A stretch of 6,518 bases of DNA from Flavobacteriaceae bacterium. GTDB taxonomy: Bacteria > Bacteroidota > Bacteroidia > Flavobacteriales > Flavobacteriaceae. Under the pieces are notes generated by a model. It ran no database searches, was not told where the DNA came from, and saw only the letters and a program-made list of their open reading frames with translations. Positions 5,337 through 6,518 of this stretch are shown one piece after another. The translations under genes and the position numbers were made by a program. The stretch's first letter is position 1; the number at the start of each line of letters is the position of its first letter. The stretch spans positions 1 through 6,518 of the forward strand of contig JAUVCP010000132.1 of assembly GCA_030590765.1 (NCBI GenBank). The letters run 5' to 3'.

Positions 5337-6518
5337 ATGTCTGTTTTAAGCGGTAAAAATGTACTTCTCGGTGTGTCTGCCGGAATTGCTGCTTATAAAA
5401 CAGCTGGTCTGGTAAGACTTTTTATTAAAGCAGGAGCTAATGTGCAAGTTGTAATGACTCCTGCTTCAAAAGATTTTGTAACTCCACTTACTTTATCAAC
5501 ACTCTCTCAAAATCCGGTCTATTCTACTTTTTATGATAAAAAGGATGACAGTGGTTTATGGAATAGTCATGTAGATCTTGCATTAAATGCTGATTTGATG
5601 CTTATTGCACCAGCTACGGCAAATACAATGGCTAAAATGGCTGATGGTAATGTTGATAATTTATTATTGGCAACATATTTATCTGCAAAATCAAAGGTTT
5701 ATTTTGCACCTGCAATGGATCTGGATATGTACCAGCATCCTACTACAATGAAAAATATTGAGAAATTACAAGGTTATGGCAATGTATTTATTCCTCCTGA
5801 TAGCGGCTTTTTAGCCAGTGGTTTGACTGGTAAAGGGAGAATGGCTGAACCTGAAGATATCATTACATTTATTGAAAATGATATGGCTCAAAATCTTCCC
5901 TTACGGGGAAAAAAAGTAATGATCACAGCTGGTCCAACCTATGAAGCTATTGATCCTGTGCGATTTATTGGTAATCATTCTTCAGGAAAAATGGGATTCG
6001 CCCTAGCTAAACAGGCTGCAGATCTTGGTGCTGAAGTTGTATTGATTGCAGGACCTTCTAATGAGATGATTAACCATTCATTTGTAAAAAGGATAGATGT
6101 GGTTAGTGCAGAGCAGATGTATAATGTTGTACATCAGCATGTAAAAGATATGGATGTTGCTATTTTTGCAGCAGCTGTTGCAGATTACTCTCCGAAAAGT
6201 GTGGCAGATCAAAAAATAAAGAAAAAAGATGCATCCTTGCATATTGATCTAAAGCCTACTAAAGATATTTTAGCCTCGGTTGGAAAAATCAAAAAAACAC
6301 TTTTTTTAGTTGGTTTTGCTCTGGAAACAAACGATGAACTGGAAAATGCAAAAGGTAAATTAAAGCGTAAGAATTTAGATTTGATTGTTTTAAATTCTTT
6401 ACAGGATAAAGGTGCCGGATTTAAACTAAATACCAATAAGATCACTTTAATTGATAAGGATGAAAATATCACTACATTTGGTGTTAAATCAAAAAAAGAG
6501 GTTGCCTCAGATATATTT
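5337..6518 (+). CDS. coaBC: CoaBC, phosphopantothenoylcysteine synthetase/decarboxylase (3' end cut by window edge)
   Basis: CoaBC joins cysteine to 4'-phosphopantothenate using CTP (CoaB) and decarboxylates the product with FMN to give 4'-phosphopantetheine (CoaC), two cytoplasmic steps to coenzyme A. The frame is open for 394 codons to the edge; about 5-15 more residues are expected. The N-terminal CoaC domain (5-185) shows the flavin motif G-V-S-A-G-I-A-A-Y-K (12-21), active-site His78, P-A-T-A-N-T (92-97) and P-A-M-D-L-D-M-Y (125-132). The CoaB domain (190 on) shows I-T-A-G-P-T-Y-E at 196-203, Arg209, G-N-H-S-S-G-K-M-G with Asn213, A-A-V-A-D-Y (279-284) and the catalytic Lys293 of K-I-K-K. 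Two CoaC residues are unusual: Asp128 where E. coli has Asn125, and Ser161 where E. coli has the proton-donating Cys158. The ATG at 5337 is 1 base after the rpoZ stop. Confidence 0.96.
   Translation, partial: MSVLSGKNVLLGVSAGIAAYKTAGLVRLFIKAGANVQVVMTPASKDFVTPLTLSTLSQNPVYSTFYDKKDDSGLWNSHVDLALNADLMLIAPATANTMAKMADGNVDNLLLATYLSAKSKVYFAPAMDLDMYQHPTTMKNIEKLQGYGNVFIPPDSGFLASGLTGKGRMAEPEDIITFIENDMAQNLPLRGKKVMITAGPTYEAIDPVRFIGNHSSGKMGFALAKQAADLGAEVVLIAGPSNEMINHSFVKRIDVVSAEQMYNVVHQHVKDMDVAIFAAAVADYSPKSVADQKIKKKDASLHIDLKPTKDILASVGKIKKTLFLVGFALETNDELENAKGKLKRKNLDLIVLNSLQDKGAGFKLNTNKITLIDKDENITTFGVKSKKEVASDIF

Noticed and set aside
6209..6472. 87-codon minus-strand frame near the right edge.
   Set aside because: Antisense shadow of the CoaB domain of coaBC, whose motifs are continuous across the region.

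Overview
The window looks like ordinary chromosomal DNA from a member of the Bacteroidota, most likely class Flavobacteriia. The signs are a very AT-rich composition, weak or absent Shine-Dalgarno sequences, Bacteroidetes-type -7 promoter elements (TAnnTTTG), the lineage-type short RNA polymerase omega subunit, and the cluster bamD-rpoZ-coaBC downstream of a DUF6913-like gene and dapA. That order matches what I recall from flavobacterial genomes. I cannot name genus or species from sequence alone.

Layout, left to right. A small three-helix membrane protein gene (52-291, +, TTG start) faces a two-gene minus-strand operon. That operon encodes the two halves of an UshA/5'-nucleotidase-type enzyme as separate exported proteins: the C-terminal substrate-specificity domain first (1227-1979), then the metallophosphatase domain (307-1224), with 2 bases between them. 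A 38-base divergent intergenic region holds a clear -7 element for a conserved protein of unknown function (2018-2545, DUF6913-like). After a 98-base AT-rich gap come dapA (2644-3522, lysine/diaminopimelate biosynthesis) and, 6 bases later, a ferritin gene (3529-4035). A 128-base gap then carries a possible weak terminator and a good -7 element only 4 bases before the start codon of bamD (4164-4991). bamD is followed 5 bases later by rpoZ (4997-5335) and 1 base later by coaBC (5337 to the window edge, truncated by the edge shortly before its expected C-terminus).

Functionally this is housekeeping: nucleotide scavenging at the cell surface or periplasm, the diaminopimelate branch feeding peptidoglycan and lysine, iron storage, outer-membrane protein assembly, the omega subunit of RNA polymerase, and coenzyme A synthesis. 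There are no RNA genes, insertion sequences, CRISPR arrays or phage traits, and no gene-free stretch above 300 bases. I do not see a novel multi-gene system. The most interesting detail is in CoaBC. Its decarboxylase half has Ser where the catalytic Cys is expected and Asp where the substrate-binding Asn is expected, although its other active-site residues are intact.
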